Of a stretch of DNA of 49,202 bases, positions 33,611-41,653 are shown piece after piece. Numbering within the stretch: the first letter of the stretch is position 1; the number at the start of each line of letters is the position of its first letter. This stretch comes from Actinomycetes bacterium. Lineage in GTDB: Bacteria > Actinomycetota > Acidimicrobiia > Acidimicrobiales > RAAP-2. The notes under the pieces are model-generated. The model was not told the origin of the DNA, made no database searches, and worked only from the letters and a program-made list of their open reading frames with translations. The translations under genes and the position numbers were made by a program. The stretch is taken from NCBI GenBank assembly GCA_021822565.1, contig JAKAQM010000008.1, positions 1-49,202 on the forward strand, written 5' to 3'.

Positions 33611-34389
33611 GGCGTGGCGAACCTGAGCGCGAGCGGGAGAAGCTCGTCACCCTTGGGTGACGTGAAGAGCGGGCCGCTCGAGAGCTGCGCAGCGAGCGAA
33701 TTCGCGGTGGTCACCAGGTGGCTGGTGAGCTCGAACGCGGCACGTTCGGGATCGTGGCGCACGCACGCCTGGACGAGCAGCTCATGGCTGCGCACGTTGC
33801 TCGCAGCCGAGTGCGTGGGTATGGCCAGGCGGTAGCGCTCGCTCGACTCCCACAGCGGCTGGATCACCCGCTGCAGCCACGCCGAGCGGGCAGCGCGGTA
33901 CAGCGTCAGGTGCAGCTCGCTGTGCGCGCGCCACAGCTCTACGGAGCCGGCCTCCTCCGAGCGCATCGCGGCGAGCATCGCCTTGGCCCGGGCGGCGTCC
34001 TCGTCGGTGAACCGCTGCGCGGCACGAGCGATCGCAAGAGGCTCGACGGACAACCGCGTCTCGTAGATCTCCCGGAGGTCGGTGATCGAGAGCTCCGTGA
34101 TGCGCGCGCCCTTGTGCGGCACGTTCTCGACCAGGCCCAGCGCGTCGAGCCGGCGGATCGCCTCGCGCACCGGCATGGGGCTCATCTCCAGCGCGTTCGC
34201 CAGCTCCTCGATGGGGATCCGCTCCCCCGGTCTGAGCTTGCCCGTGAGGATCGCCTGGTGCAGGGAGATGAACGCCTTCTCGGCGAGCGTGCGGTGAGCG
34301 GGCAGACCCCGGCTGCCGCCGTCCGGAACGGCCCAGTCGTCGGAGAGAGCGCGCGCGCGCAACCCGCCCCCGTTGTGCTGCGGAGCCAT
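33607..34389 (-). CDS. GntR-family transcriptional regulator, FCD domain (FadR subfamily)
   Basis: 260-residue regulator, the only transcription factor gene in the window. The N-terminal winged helix (about 35-100) has LAEKAFISLHQAILTGKLRPGERI-type start, then IEELANALEMSPMPVREAIR and LDALGLVENVPHKGA. The C-terminal FCD ligand domain (about 110-245) shows DLREIYETRLSVEPLAIARA and conserved histidines in SELHLTLYRAARS, RSHELLVQACVRHD and LTSHLVTTAN that bind metal or ligand in this family. AAGGAG lies eight bases before ATG 34389. FCD regulators usually repress catabolic genes and release DNA when an organic acid effector binds; the shared TGATCA boxes in five promoters are candidates for its operators. 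Confidence 0.93.
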   Translation of the reverse strand: MAPQHNGGGLRARALSDDWAVPDGGSRGLPAHRTLAEKAFISLHQAILTGKLRPGERIPIEELANALEMSPMPVREAIRRLDALGLVENVPHKGARITELSITDLREIYETRLSVEPLAIARAAQRFTDEDAARAKAMLAAMRSEEAGSVELWRAHSELHLTLYRAARSAWLQRVIQPLWESSERYRLAIPTHSAASNVRSHELLVQACVRHDPERAAFELTSHLVTTANSLAAQLSSGPLFTSPKGDELLPLALRFATP

Positions 34390-34399
34390 AGGCGCATCT

Positions 34400-34450
34400 C
34401 CTTGGTCGGTGAGCTCGATCTGATCGATGATCTCACATTCCCTCGAGGAA
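34400..34450 (-). promoter_or_regulatory. Upstream region of the GntR gene with GATC-rich near-palindrome
   Basis: The 170-base gap before the GntR gene contains TGATCGATGATC (34421-34432), overlapping GATC half-sites related to, but not the same as, the TGATCA box. No clear -35/-10 pair is visible. It may be an autoregulatory site. Confidence 0.25.
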
Positions 34451-34468
34451 AGCTCCGAATGCGACGAT

Positions 34469-34513
34469 CTCTGCAGGCTCTGCAGGCTCCGCGGGCTCTG
34501 CGGGCTCTGCGGG
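34469..34513. repeat. Five 9-base tandem repeats in the GntR upstream region
   Basis: Five consecutive 9-mers related to CTCTGCGGG: two CTCTGCAGG, one CTCCGCGGG, two CTCTGCGGG. They lie between the FAD oxidoreductase stop and the GntR gene. In the frame upstream of GntR they read as repeated Gln-Ser-Pro/Leu, but no start suggests they are translated. Confidence 0.8.
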
Positions 34514-34559
34514 TGGGCCCGATCCATGGCCGGTCCGTGGCCGGTCGTGGCCTTCGCCC

Positions 34560-36137
34560 TCACCATGCCCGCCGTCCCCGCCCGAGGATGCGCCGCGCCG
34601 CCTGGTACCCCGAGACCGCGTTCAAGCCACCGCCGGGCCACGTCGCGGCACCGATCATCCACAGATCGCGCACCGGCGTGCGGTATCCGGACATGCCCCA
34701 CGCCGGGCGCAGCAGGAAGTTCTGCCGCAGGTGCATGCTGCCCGACACGCTGTCGCCGCCGACGAGGTTGGCGTCCTCGCGCTCGAGGTCTGCGGGTGAC
34801 AGCACGGCCATCCCGGTCACGATCTCGCCGACGCCCGGCGCGTAGCGCTCGAGCTTCTGCATGACGCGCTCGGCGTAGCGCGGCGCGGCATCGGCCCACC
34901 CGCCGCGTCGGCGCGTCGGCGCAGTCGCAGGCAGCGGACGCACCTGGACCCAGAGCGTGTGCCCGCCGTCGGGCACACGCGTCGGGTCGACCGCCGAGGT
35001 CTGGCCGACGACGAGCAGCGGCTCGGCGGGCAGCCGTCCTGCCAACGCGTCCGCATAGGCGCGGGCGAGATCGTCCACGTAGGGTGCCAGGTGCACGTAG
35101 GCGAACGAGGCCAGGCGCTCGCCCGCCGCCCACGGCACAGGCGCCGAGAGCGACAGGTGGAGCATCATCGTCCCAGGGCCGTAGCGGTACCCGCTGAGCG
35201 CGCGCCTGATCGGGCCGGGAAGGTCGGCCTGGCCCAGCAGCTCACCCGCCAACGCCGTCGGCGTCACGCTGGCGAGGACGGCACGGTCCGTGGCGACCCG
35301 TTCCCCCGTGTCGAGCTCGACGCCCACGGCACGCCCCTCGCGCACCGCGATCCCGGTGACCCTGGTCGAGGTTCGCAGCTCACCGCCGTGCTCTTGGAGC
35401 ATGCCGACCAACGCCCGCACCAGCGTGCTCGCGCCGCCCTTGGCCACCGTCATCCCGCCGTGCTGGTCGGCGAACGCCTCGAGGAACGGGAAGACCGCGC
35501 CGCCCGCCACGTCCGGTCCGAAGTCGAGGTGGAGGCCCCACGGGGCGATCAGCGCTTTCGCCTTGTCGGTCTCCAGGTACTCGTCGACCAGCTCGCGCGA
35601 CGAGCTGAGGAGCAGCCGGCCGAGCGTCACCATCCCGCTCGGCCGAAGGCTCTTCATCGCCTCGAGCCCGACACGGGCCAGGTCCCACGAGGGCGCCCGA
35701 GCGGCGTAGGCGCGGAAGAGCACGGGCGAAAGCCGCTCGAACAGGGCGTCGAGCTCGCGCCAGCCTGCCGCGTCACGCGGGCTGGCGGCCTCGAGCTCGG
35801 CCAGCGTCTCGTCGCGGTCGGTCGTCACGCCCAGCGCGGTCCCATCGGGGAAGGCGCTGGCATACGGGCGGGCCGACGCTGCCACCGCGAAGCCGTGGCG
35901 CTCGAGCGCCCTGGCGTGCGAGCCGTAGAACGCCGAGCCCAAGAACAGGTTCAGGTTCGTCGCGAAGACGTCGTGCACGTAGCCGGGCCGGGTCAGCTCG
36001 GCGCTGCGGAGCGCCCCTCCCGGCTCGTCGGCCGTCTCCACCACCAGGACGCGGTAGCCCGCCTCTGCCAGCGTGACGGCCGCGACCAGCCCGTTGTGGC
36101 CGGCGCCGATCACCACCGCGTCGTAGCGCTCGGTCAC
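34560..36137 (-). CDS. FAD-dependent oxidoreductase, phytoene-desaturase/PYROXD2-like 1
   Basis: 525-residue flavoprotein of the CrtI/PYROXD2 group. The N-terminal FAD fold is AVVIGAGHNGLVAAVTLAEAGYRVLVVE, with GGALRSAELTRPGYVHDVF after it. The C-terminal FAD contact segment is PVRDLWMIGAATWPGGGLNAVSGYQAA. Such enzymes are often annotated as phytoene desaturases, but outside carotenoid clusters they act on other, mostly unknown substrates. Start GTG 36137, 15 bases after the M24 stop. It is the last gene of the operon beginning at 42720. A paralogue of similar length sits on the plus strand at 42831. Confidence 0.88.
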   Translation of the reverse strand: MTERYDAVVIGAGHNGLVAAVTLAEAGYRVLVVETADEPGGALRSAELTRPGYVHDVFATNLNLFLGSAFYGSHARALERHGFAVAASARPYASAFPDGTALGVTTDRDETLAELEAASPRDAAGWRELDALFERLSPVLFRAYAARAPSWDLARVGLEAMKSLRPSGMVTLGRLLLSSSRELVDEYLETDKAKALIAPWGLHLDFGPDVAGGAVFPFLEAFADQHGGMTVAKGGASTLVRALVGMLQEHGGELRTSTRVTGIAVREGRAVGVELDTGERVATDRAVLASVTPTALAGELLGQADLPGPIRRALSGYRYGPGTMMLHLSLSAPVPWAAGERLASFAYVHLAPYVDDLARAYADALAGRLPAEPLLVVGQTSAVDPTRVPDGGHTLWVQVRPLPATAPTRRRGGWADAAPRYAERVMQKLERYAPGVGEIVTGMAVLSPADLEREDANLVGGDSVSGSMHLRQNFLLRPAWGMSGYRTPVRDLWMIGAATWPGGGLNAVSGYQAARRILGRGRRAW

Positions 36138-36152
36138 GGTCGGCTCGCCGTC

Positions 36153-37295
36153 TCAGGGTCGCTCGGTGCCGTCGAAGACCTTCATCGGGACGAGCGACAG
36201 GAGCTCGGCCTCTCCCTCGGCGATCCGCCACGTGTCCTGCATGTACATGCACGACCTGCCGTCCGCGCTGAGCACGTGCGGGTGCATCGAGATGACCATG
36301 TCGCTGAGCAGCTCCACCTCGACCCCGTCGCCGATGCGCGGGTGCTCGATCATGGTCATCCCGATGGAATGTCCCGTCACGTGCCCGAGCTGCAGCCCGC
36401 GGCTTCGGAACGGCGCCGAGCAGGTCCGGTGGGCATCGTGCGCCGACTGCCCGGCTCGGAGGGCCTTGGGCACCAGCTCGTAGTACTCGGCGTAGGCCTC
36501 GAGGAGAAGGCTCGTGCTGTCCGAGACCGCGCCCTGGCAGAGCGGACGGGTGAACTCGACCCAGTACCCCGACGGGCCCGCGACCTCGAGCGAGTACAAG
36601 AGCAGGTCGTCGGGGGCCACGGGCGTCTCGTGCTCGGGGATCCTGAACTCGGGCGTAGCCGAGCCGTGCGTGCCCCACAGCACCATGTCCATCGTCTGGC
36701 GCCCGCACCCGGCCCTGCTGAACACCGCCTCCGCCTCGGCCATGAGCTCCGCCTGCGTCACGCCTGGCCGGCGGAAGGCGGACTGCACCGCCCAGAACCC
36801 CGACTCGTTGATCGCCATGGTCTCGCGCACCATGGCGAGCTCTTCCTGGCTCCTCACCGCCCGCGCGAGATCGAACTCGTCGTCGAAGCCCACGATCTCG
36901 AGCGACGACGCCTCGAGGGCGCGGTGGTCGCGCACGCACATGATGTAGTCCAGCCCGTACACGCCGACACGGCGCGCACCGGCTGCGGAGAGGTGGTTCG
37001 CCATCCACTCGCCCGGGCAGTCGGCGAACGCCTGGTCGTGGACGAAGCCTTCCGCGTGGTCGCCGACGTAGCGGGCTTCGCTGGGGAAAACGGCCAACGG
37101 ATCGCCTTCGAGCGGCACCAGGACATACGAGTAACGGTGGACGATGCGGAACCCCGACATGTAGCGCACCCCGCCGCCGAAACCCGTGTACTCGCTACCG
37201 CACACGATCAGCGCGTCGATTCCCGCCTCGCCCATGGCGTCTCGCATGGCGCGATAGCGCCGCGCGACCTCGGCGTCACTCGGTTGCCGGCTCAC
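36153..37295 (-). CDS. M24-fold protein lacking most metal ligands (creatinase-like)
   Basis: 380-residue pita-bread-fold protein of the Xaa-Pro peptidase/creatinase superfamily. Metallopeptidase members bind two metals through Asp, Asp, His, Glu, Glu. Here the first two aspartates are replaced (YSLEVAGPSGYWVEFTR, with Ser235 and Glu247 at those positions) and the Glu positions read ISMHPHV and WRIAEGEAELL, while the histidine region GHVTGHSIGMTMIEHP remains. Creatinase itself is metal-independent and also lacks these ligands, so C-N amidinohydrolase-type chemistry is possible. GTG 37295 is preferred because GGGAGG lies six bases upstream; GTG 37313 is the alternative. A 90-base gap separates it from the gene before it. 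Confidence 0.85.
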   Translation of the reverse strand: MSRQPSDAEVARRYRAMRDAMGEAGIDALIVCGSEYTGFGGGVRYMSGFRIVHRYSYVLVPLEGDPLAVFPSEARYVGDHAEGFVHDQAFADCPGEWMANHLSAAGARRVGVYGLDYIMCVRDHRALEASSLEIVGFDDEFDLARAVRSQEELAMVRETMAINESGFWAVQSAFRRPGVTQAELMAEAEAVFSRAGCGRQTMDMVLWGTHGSATPEFRIPEHETPVAPDDLLLYSLEVAGPSGYWVEFTRPLCQGAVSDSTSLLLEAYAEYYELVPKALRAGQSAHDAHRTCSAPFRSRGLQLGHVTGHSIGMTMIEHPRIGDGVEVELLSDMVISMHPHVLSADGRSCMYMQDTWRIAEGEAELLSLVPMKVFDGTERP

Positions 37296-37385
37296 CCGAT
37301 GCCTCCCATCCACCGAATCGATCCCCTCGGGCCGGGCGCCACTCCTGTCGAAGCCGCCTGCGGCGCCCGGTCCGCCCGATCGGTC

Positions 37386-38309
37386 TCACTCATACGATGC
37401 CTCGAGGCCCTTCACCAGCGCGACGATCGCGTCGTTGAGGGGCGTCGGGACGCCGCTGCGCCGTCCGAGCTCGGCGATCCCACCGTTCAAGGAGTCGATC
37501 TCGGTCCTGCGGCGCGCGGCCACGTCCTGGAGCATGCTGGCCTTGTGCCCATAGGCCACCTTGGCCGCGTGATCGACCAGGGCTTCGGGATCGTCGTCCA
37601 AGGTGATCCCCAGGGCGCCGGCAACCGCCAGGTCCTCTGCGATGAGGGCGCTCACCAGCGCCCGGAGGCCGGGCTGCTCGCACACCTGCCCGTGGCTGAG
37701 GCCGGTGAGGGCCCCGAGCGGATTCGTCGCCGCGTTGAAGATCAGCTTGTTCCACTGCGCGCCGCGGGCGTCGGGCAGCGCTTTCGTGGGCATGCCCGAG
37801 CTGGTGAGCAGCGACGCCAGACGTTCGACCGCCGGCAGCATCGACGCGTCCTGGCCAAAGGGCCCGAGCCACGTCTCCCCGCCGGTGTCCATCTCCACCA
37901 CGCCGGGGGCGACCAGGTGGCCCGCCGGGAAGGTCGTGCCGAGGATCACACGGGGGACGTGGGCGGCCAGGATCTCCTCGTTCCCTACGCCGTTCTGCAC
38001 GCTGGCCACCCACCCGTCCTGGAAGCAGTGTGCGGTCGCCGCGATGGCGGGCTCGGTCACGTAGCCCTTCGTGGCCACGATGCCGTAGTCGCATGCGGGC
38101 AACGAGGCGGCGTCGGAGCTGGCCTGCACCGACCCCACGAGCTCCTCACGCCCCACGATCCGCAGCCCCTCGCGGTTGATCGCGTCGACGTGCTCACGGG
38201 ACAGGTCGTAGGCGAGCACCTCCACCTCGTCCAGCTGCGCCAGGTGGGCCGCGAACAGGCTCCCGACCGCACCGCAGCCGACGATGCACACCCGGGTGCG
38301 GCCGCTCAT
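37386..38309 (-). CDS. 2-dehydropantoate 2-reductase family protein 2 (ApbA/PanE-like)
   Basis: 307-residue ketopantoate-reductase-type oxidoreductase. Rossmann motif VCIVGCGAVGSLFAAHLAQ at the N-terminus, VASVQNGVGNEE in the middle, and the catalytic lysine block QWNKLIFNAATNPLGALTGL. Similar to the paralogue at 32606 (shared WxKLIFNA block and length) but clearly diverged. ATG 38309 overlaps the M24 stop as ATGA. It probably reduces a 2-oxo intermediate made in the same operon; a role in CoA synthesis is unlikely from context. Confidence 0.88.
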   Translation of the reverse strand: MSGRTRVCIVGCGAVGSLFAAHLAQLDEVEVLAYDLSREHVDAINREGLRIVGREELVGSVQASSDAASLPACDYGIVATKGYVTEPAIAATAHCFQDGWVASVQNGVGNEEILAAHVPRVILGTTFPAGHLVAPGVVEMDTGGETWLGPFGQDASMLPAVERLASLLTSSGMPTKALPDARGAQWNKLIFNAATNPLGALTGLSHGQVCEQPGLRALVSALIAEDLAVAGALGITLDDDPEALVDHAAKVAYGHKASMLQDVAARRRTEIDSLNGGIAELGRRSGVPTPLNDAIVALVKGLEASYE

Positions 38310-39478
38310 CGGAAGTCGTCCCGGAACGTGCCGAGCCGCTCGTAGCCCGAGGCCGTGACGAGGTAGTCGTCCTCCAGCCGCAGGCCGCCGCCGCCGGGCC
38401 AGTAGGTCCCCGGCTCGATCGCCAGCACCATGCCCTCCTCGAGCGTGCCCGGGCTGGCCTGATGCGCCCAGGGCGGTTCGTGGGCCCGCACGCCCACGCC
38501 ATGCGCCACGGCATGGTCCGGCTGGCCGGCGTAGCCGCCCTCCGCGATGGCCTCACGCATCGTCCGATCGAGCTCGGCGATCTCGGTGCCCGGACGCAGG
38601 AGCGCGAGCGCTCGATCCCGGGCGCCCAAGAGCAGGTCGAGCAGGTCGACGTAGCGCGGTTCGAGCGTCCCGGGGCAGAAGTTCTTCGTCAGGTCCGTCC
38701 AGTAGCCGTCGGCACAGACCCAGATCTCCATCAGGGTGGGCTCGTCGGCGACGACCGGGCGGTGCCCCGTGGCGGTGAAGGTCTTGATCCCCGGCCCCGA
38801 CCACACGAGCGTGAACGCGCGTGCCATCTCGACCCTTCCCTGGTACCCGACGCCGGTCTCGTGGACGAACCCCTCGAACATCGCGCCGACCTGGCTCTCG
38901 AGCATGCCGGGGCGGATACGCGACCCGATGTGCTCGAGGCCGAGCGTGGCCAGCTCCTGCGCCAGCCGAAGCCGCTCGACCTCCTGGGTCGTCTTCCTCG
39001 TGCGGGCGCGCACGAGCAGCCCGGTGGCGTCGACCACCTCCCGGGCCACGCCGTCGAACGCGTCGAAGTAGCCCTTCGTGTAGACGGTGGGCTCGCCGAC
39101 CATGCGGTCGGCCGCCTGTGCGTTCTGGGACATCTCGATCCCGATGCGCCGCCCGAGGTCCCGCTCGGTGACGACGGCCAGCGCCATCGACAGGGCACGG
39201 TCAGCCGGGGAGCGCGGGTCGTCGATGTCGTAGTGGGGAAAGGTCCGGATGTCGTCGGTCCACCCGGTCCGCGCCGCGTCCTCGTACTGCGGCGCCACGA
39301 CCACGATCGTGGGCACGCCCTCGCGCGGGAAGATGGCGAGGTCGTACCCCTTCATGCACCAGTAGTTCGTCAGGTAGACGATGTTGTCCGGCGACCGGAC
39401 GACCAGCGCGTCCAGGTCGTCCTCGGCCATCAGCTCGCGCACCCGCGCGAGGCGCGCTTCATCGACGGGCCACGTCAT
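38306..39478 (-). CDS. M24-family Xaa-Pro-type peptidase/hydrolase
   Basis: 390-residue M24 protein with an N-terminal creatinase-type domain (DDLDALVVRSPDNIVYLTNYW) and a C-terminal pita-bread domain. Metal ligands are largely kept: Asp in GYWTDLTKNF, His in AVAHGVGVRAHEPP, Glu in MVLAIEPGTYW and Glu in LRLEDDYLVT. The first ligand position reads LMEIWV, with Glu in place of Asp. It could cleave a Xaa-Pro peptide, a dipeptide-like conjugate or another C-N bond. ATG 39478 starts 10 bases after the FAH-family stop. Confidence 0.88.
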   Translation of the reverse strand: MTWPVDEARLARVRELMAEDDLDALVVRSPDNIVYLTNYWCMKGYDLAIFPREGVPTIVVVAPQYEDAARTGWTDDIRTFPHYDIDDPRSPADRALSMALAVVTERDLGRRIGIEMSQNAQAADRMVGEPTVYTKGYFDAFDGVAREVVDATGLLVRARTRKTTQEVERLRLAQELATLGLEHIGSRIRPGMLESQVGAMFEGFVHETGVGYQGRVEMARAFTLVWSGPGIKTFTATGHRPVVADEPTLMEIWVCADGYWTDLTKNFCPGTLEPRYVDLLDLLLGARDRALALLRPGTEIAELDRTMREAIAEGGYAGQPDHAVAHGVGVRAHEPPWAHQASPGTLEEGMVLAIEPGTYWPGGGGLRLEDDYLVTASGYERLGTFRDDFR

Positions 39479-39488
39479 CGTGAGCTCC

Positions 39489-40385
39489 TCACCACTCGCG
39501 GAACGGGGGCGGCGGGGAGCCGTGGGCCTTCTCCCAGGACACGACCTGGTTCCTGAGGGTCCCCACCCGGTCGATGGTGCACTCGACCACGTCGCCCGGG
39601 CGCAGGTACCACTTCTGCGCGTCGCTCTTGAACCCCGCCACGCCCGAGACGGTGCCGGTCGTGAGCACGTCGCCGGCGCTGTAGCCGAGGGGCGAATGGT
39701 GGGCGATGAGCTCGGGCAGCGTCACCGACATGTTCCCCGAGTAGGACTGCTGGCGGAGGTCGCCGTTCACGAACAGCCGCATGTCGAGGGTGTGAGGGTC
39801 TCCCACCTCGTCAGGGGTGACGATCCACGGGCCGAGCGGGCAGAACGTCTGGATCGACTTGCAGAAGGAGAACACGCCCGACTTCATCTCGCGGCGCTGG
39901 ATGTCCCGAGCGGTGATGTCGTTGAAGATGAGGTACCCCCCGATGTAGCCCTCCGCCTCCTTCTCGTCGAGGAACGCACCGTCGCGCGCGATCACGACGG
40001 CGAGCTCCAGCTCGTGGTCGAGCTCCCTGGTGAGGTGCTCGGGGTAGACGATGTCGTCGTCTTGACCGATGATCGCGTCCACGTTCTGGAAGAAGACGAT
40101 CCACGGCGCGATGGCGTGCGACCAGTTGACCGTCTTGGACTCCTCCTCGTGCTCGCGGAAGTTCCCCGACGTGTGGATCAGCTTCTTCGGGATGATCGGC
40201 GGCAGCAGCTTCACGTCGGCCAGGCCGTAGCGGGCGCCCGAGGCCTGGCGCGCCGCCTCGAGGCCGGGTCCCTGCGCGAAGAGCTCCCGCATCGTCCCGA
40301 CGCCCTCGATGGTCACCACCTCGTCGCCGTCGACAACCCCCGGATGGTCGGTGCCATCAGGGGCCTTGAACGTCACCAGCTTCAT
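39489..40385 (-). CDS. Fumarylacetoacetate hydrolase (FAH) family protein
   Basis: 298-residue FAH-fold enzyme. Metal-binding acidic residues are visible in LTRELDHELELAVVIARD and in YLIFNDITARDIQRREM; further family segments are KLIHTSGNFREHEEES, GPWIVTPDEVGDPHTLD and GDVLTTGTVSGVAGFKSD. Members act as C-C hydrolases, oxaloacetate decarboxylases or hydratases/isomerases in degradation of aromatic ring-cleavage products. The position next to peptidase-like and monooxygenase genes fits a lower catabolic pathway. ATG 40385 overlaps the M20 stop as ATGA. Confidence 0.9.
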   Translation of the reverse strand: MKLVTFKAPDGTDHPGVVDGDEVVTIEGVGTMRELFAQGPGLEAARQASGARYGLADVKLLPPIIPKKLIHTSGNFREHEEESKTVNWSHAIAPWIVFFQNVDAIIGQDDDIVYPEHLTRELDHELELAVVIARDGAFLDEKEAEGYIGGYLIFNDITARDIQRREMKSGVFSFCKSIQTFCPLGPWIVTPDEVGDPHTLDMRLFVNGDLRQQSYSGNMSVTLPELIAHHSPLGYSAGDVLTTGTVSGVAGFKSDAQKWYLRPGDVVECTIDRVGTLRNQVVSWEKAHGSPPPPFREW

Positions 40386-41653
40386 CGCTCCACCTCACAT
40401 ATCCGTGCCGCGGTCAGTGCATAGACCTTCGCCGTCGAGACGAGGTCCTCGATGGACAGGTTCTCCCCGTCAGGATGCGGGAGCCCGCTCGACGCTCCGT
40501 AGTTGACGGTCTCGATCCCGTAGCGGGTGAGGATCGACGCGTCCGACGACCACCGCACCGTGTCGTGCTCGGGCCGTTCGCTGAAGACGTCGGCGTGCGA
40601 CGCCTCGAGCCCGCGCACGAGGTCGTGGTCGGCCTCGATCTCCGCCCCCGGGCTCGTGACGAAGACCTCGTGATGGAAGCCGGCGTCGGGAAACGCCGCG
40701 CGGAGCTCTGCCACCAGCGCCCCCACGCGATGAGCGGCGTGCTGCAGCGTCATCGTCGGCGGGACCCGCACGTCGAGGAACAGGTCGGTGCGCTGGGGCG
40801 TTCGGCTCGCCCGCCAGGGGTCGCCGCCGCGGACCGCACCGAGGTTCACGACGCCGGGCTTGCCGCCGTAGGCGCTCTCCTCTTCGAAGGCGCCGATCCA
40901 GCGCTCGATCGTGGGAAGCGCGCCCGCCATGCGCAAGATCGAGTTGTCCTTGCGCAGTGTCCGGGAGAAGGCCGTGTGGACGAACGGACCGGTGCAGGAG
41001 ATGCGGACCCACACGGTTCCGTAGTGCCCGGTCACCACCCGGTTCTCGGTCGGCTCGCCCAGGATGCACAGGTCGATGGCCCCACCGCCGTGCGACGCGA
41101 GGTAGTGGCTACCGGCCGAGTAGCCCCGGTACTGGGCACCCGTGTACTCGGTGCCCCACTGGGTCTTCTCGATCTCGCCGACCACGGCTGCCACGACGAC
41201 GGATCCCTTCAGGCGCACGCCGGCGTCCCCAAGCGCGGCGACCGCTTCGAGGTAGCAGGCGATCGCACCCTTCATATTGGCGATCCCCAGGCCCCAGATC
41301 CTCCCGTCACGCTCGTAGGCGGCGGGCTGGAAGCCCGGCCGGTCCCGCAAGTGGGGCTCGGCGCCCGAGTACGAGGTGTCCATGTGCCCGTTGAACATCA
41401 AGGTCCGCCCACCGCCTGAGCCTGGCAGCGTCCCGAGCACGTTCGAGCGTCCGGGCTCCACCTCCTGGAGCACCGTGGTGAGCCCGAGCGCCTCGCACCG
41501 GGCCTTGACGACGTGGGCGACCGCGTCCTCGCTCCCCGTAGGGCTCGGGGTGTCGACGAGGGATCGGGCGGTCTCCACGAGCCGTCGCTCGTCGATGCAC
41601 GACGTGATCGCCCCCACCTGAAGATCCCCGGAAGGGTCGGCGTTCGGCGTCAT
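40382..41653 (-). CDS. M20-family amidohydrolase/deacylase (ArgE/DapE-like)
   Basis: 423-residue M20 protein with catalytic domain and dimerisation insert. The first ligand motif is FNGHMDTSYSG (His90, Asp92) and the catalytic glutamate is in GEIEKTQWGTEY (Glu160). The usual bridging Asp of the DxKGG motif is Asn126 in GIANMKGAIACY, which may weaken one metal site. His in LGEPTENRVVTGHYG and the terminal GLPHPDGENLSIED match the family. It would hydrolyse an N-acyl or dipeptide-like amide bond. ATG 41653 overlaps the LLM stop; the open frame upstream is a shadow. Confidence 0.89.
   Translation of the reverse strand: MTPNADPSGDLQVGAITSCIDERRLVETARSLVDTPSPTGSEDAVAHVVKARCEALGLTTVLQEVEPGRSNVLGTLPGSGGGRTLMFNGHMDTSYSGAEPHLRDRPGFQPAAYERDGRIWGLGIANMKGAIACYLEAVAALGDAGVRLKGSVVVAAVVGEIEKTQWGTEYTGAQYRGYSAGSHYLASHGGGAIDLCILGEPTENRVVTGHYGTVWVRISCTGPFVHTAFSRTLRKDNSILRMAGALPTIERWIGAFEEESAYGGKPGVVNLGAVRGGDPWRASRTPQRTDLFLDVRVPPTMTLQHAAHRVGALVAELRAAFPDAGFHHEVFVTSPGAEIEADHDLVRGLEASHADVFSERPEHDTVRWSSDASILTRYGIETVNYGASSGLPHPDGENLSIEDLVSTAKVYALTAARICEVER

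Noticed and set aside
34560-36137. Carotenoid phytoene desaturase
   Set aside because: The fold matches, but there is no crtB, crtE or other carotenoid gene; PYROXD2-like catabolic flavoprotein is more likely.
34959-38345. A 1128-codon open frame on the plus strand
   Set aside because: It is antisense to three well-supported genes, is His/Arg/Val-rich with no domain, and reflects GC-skewed codon use.
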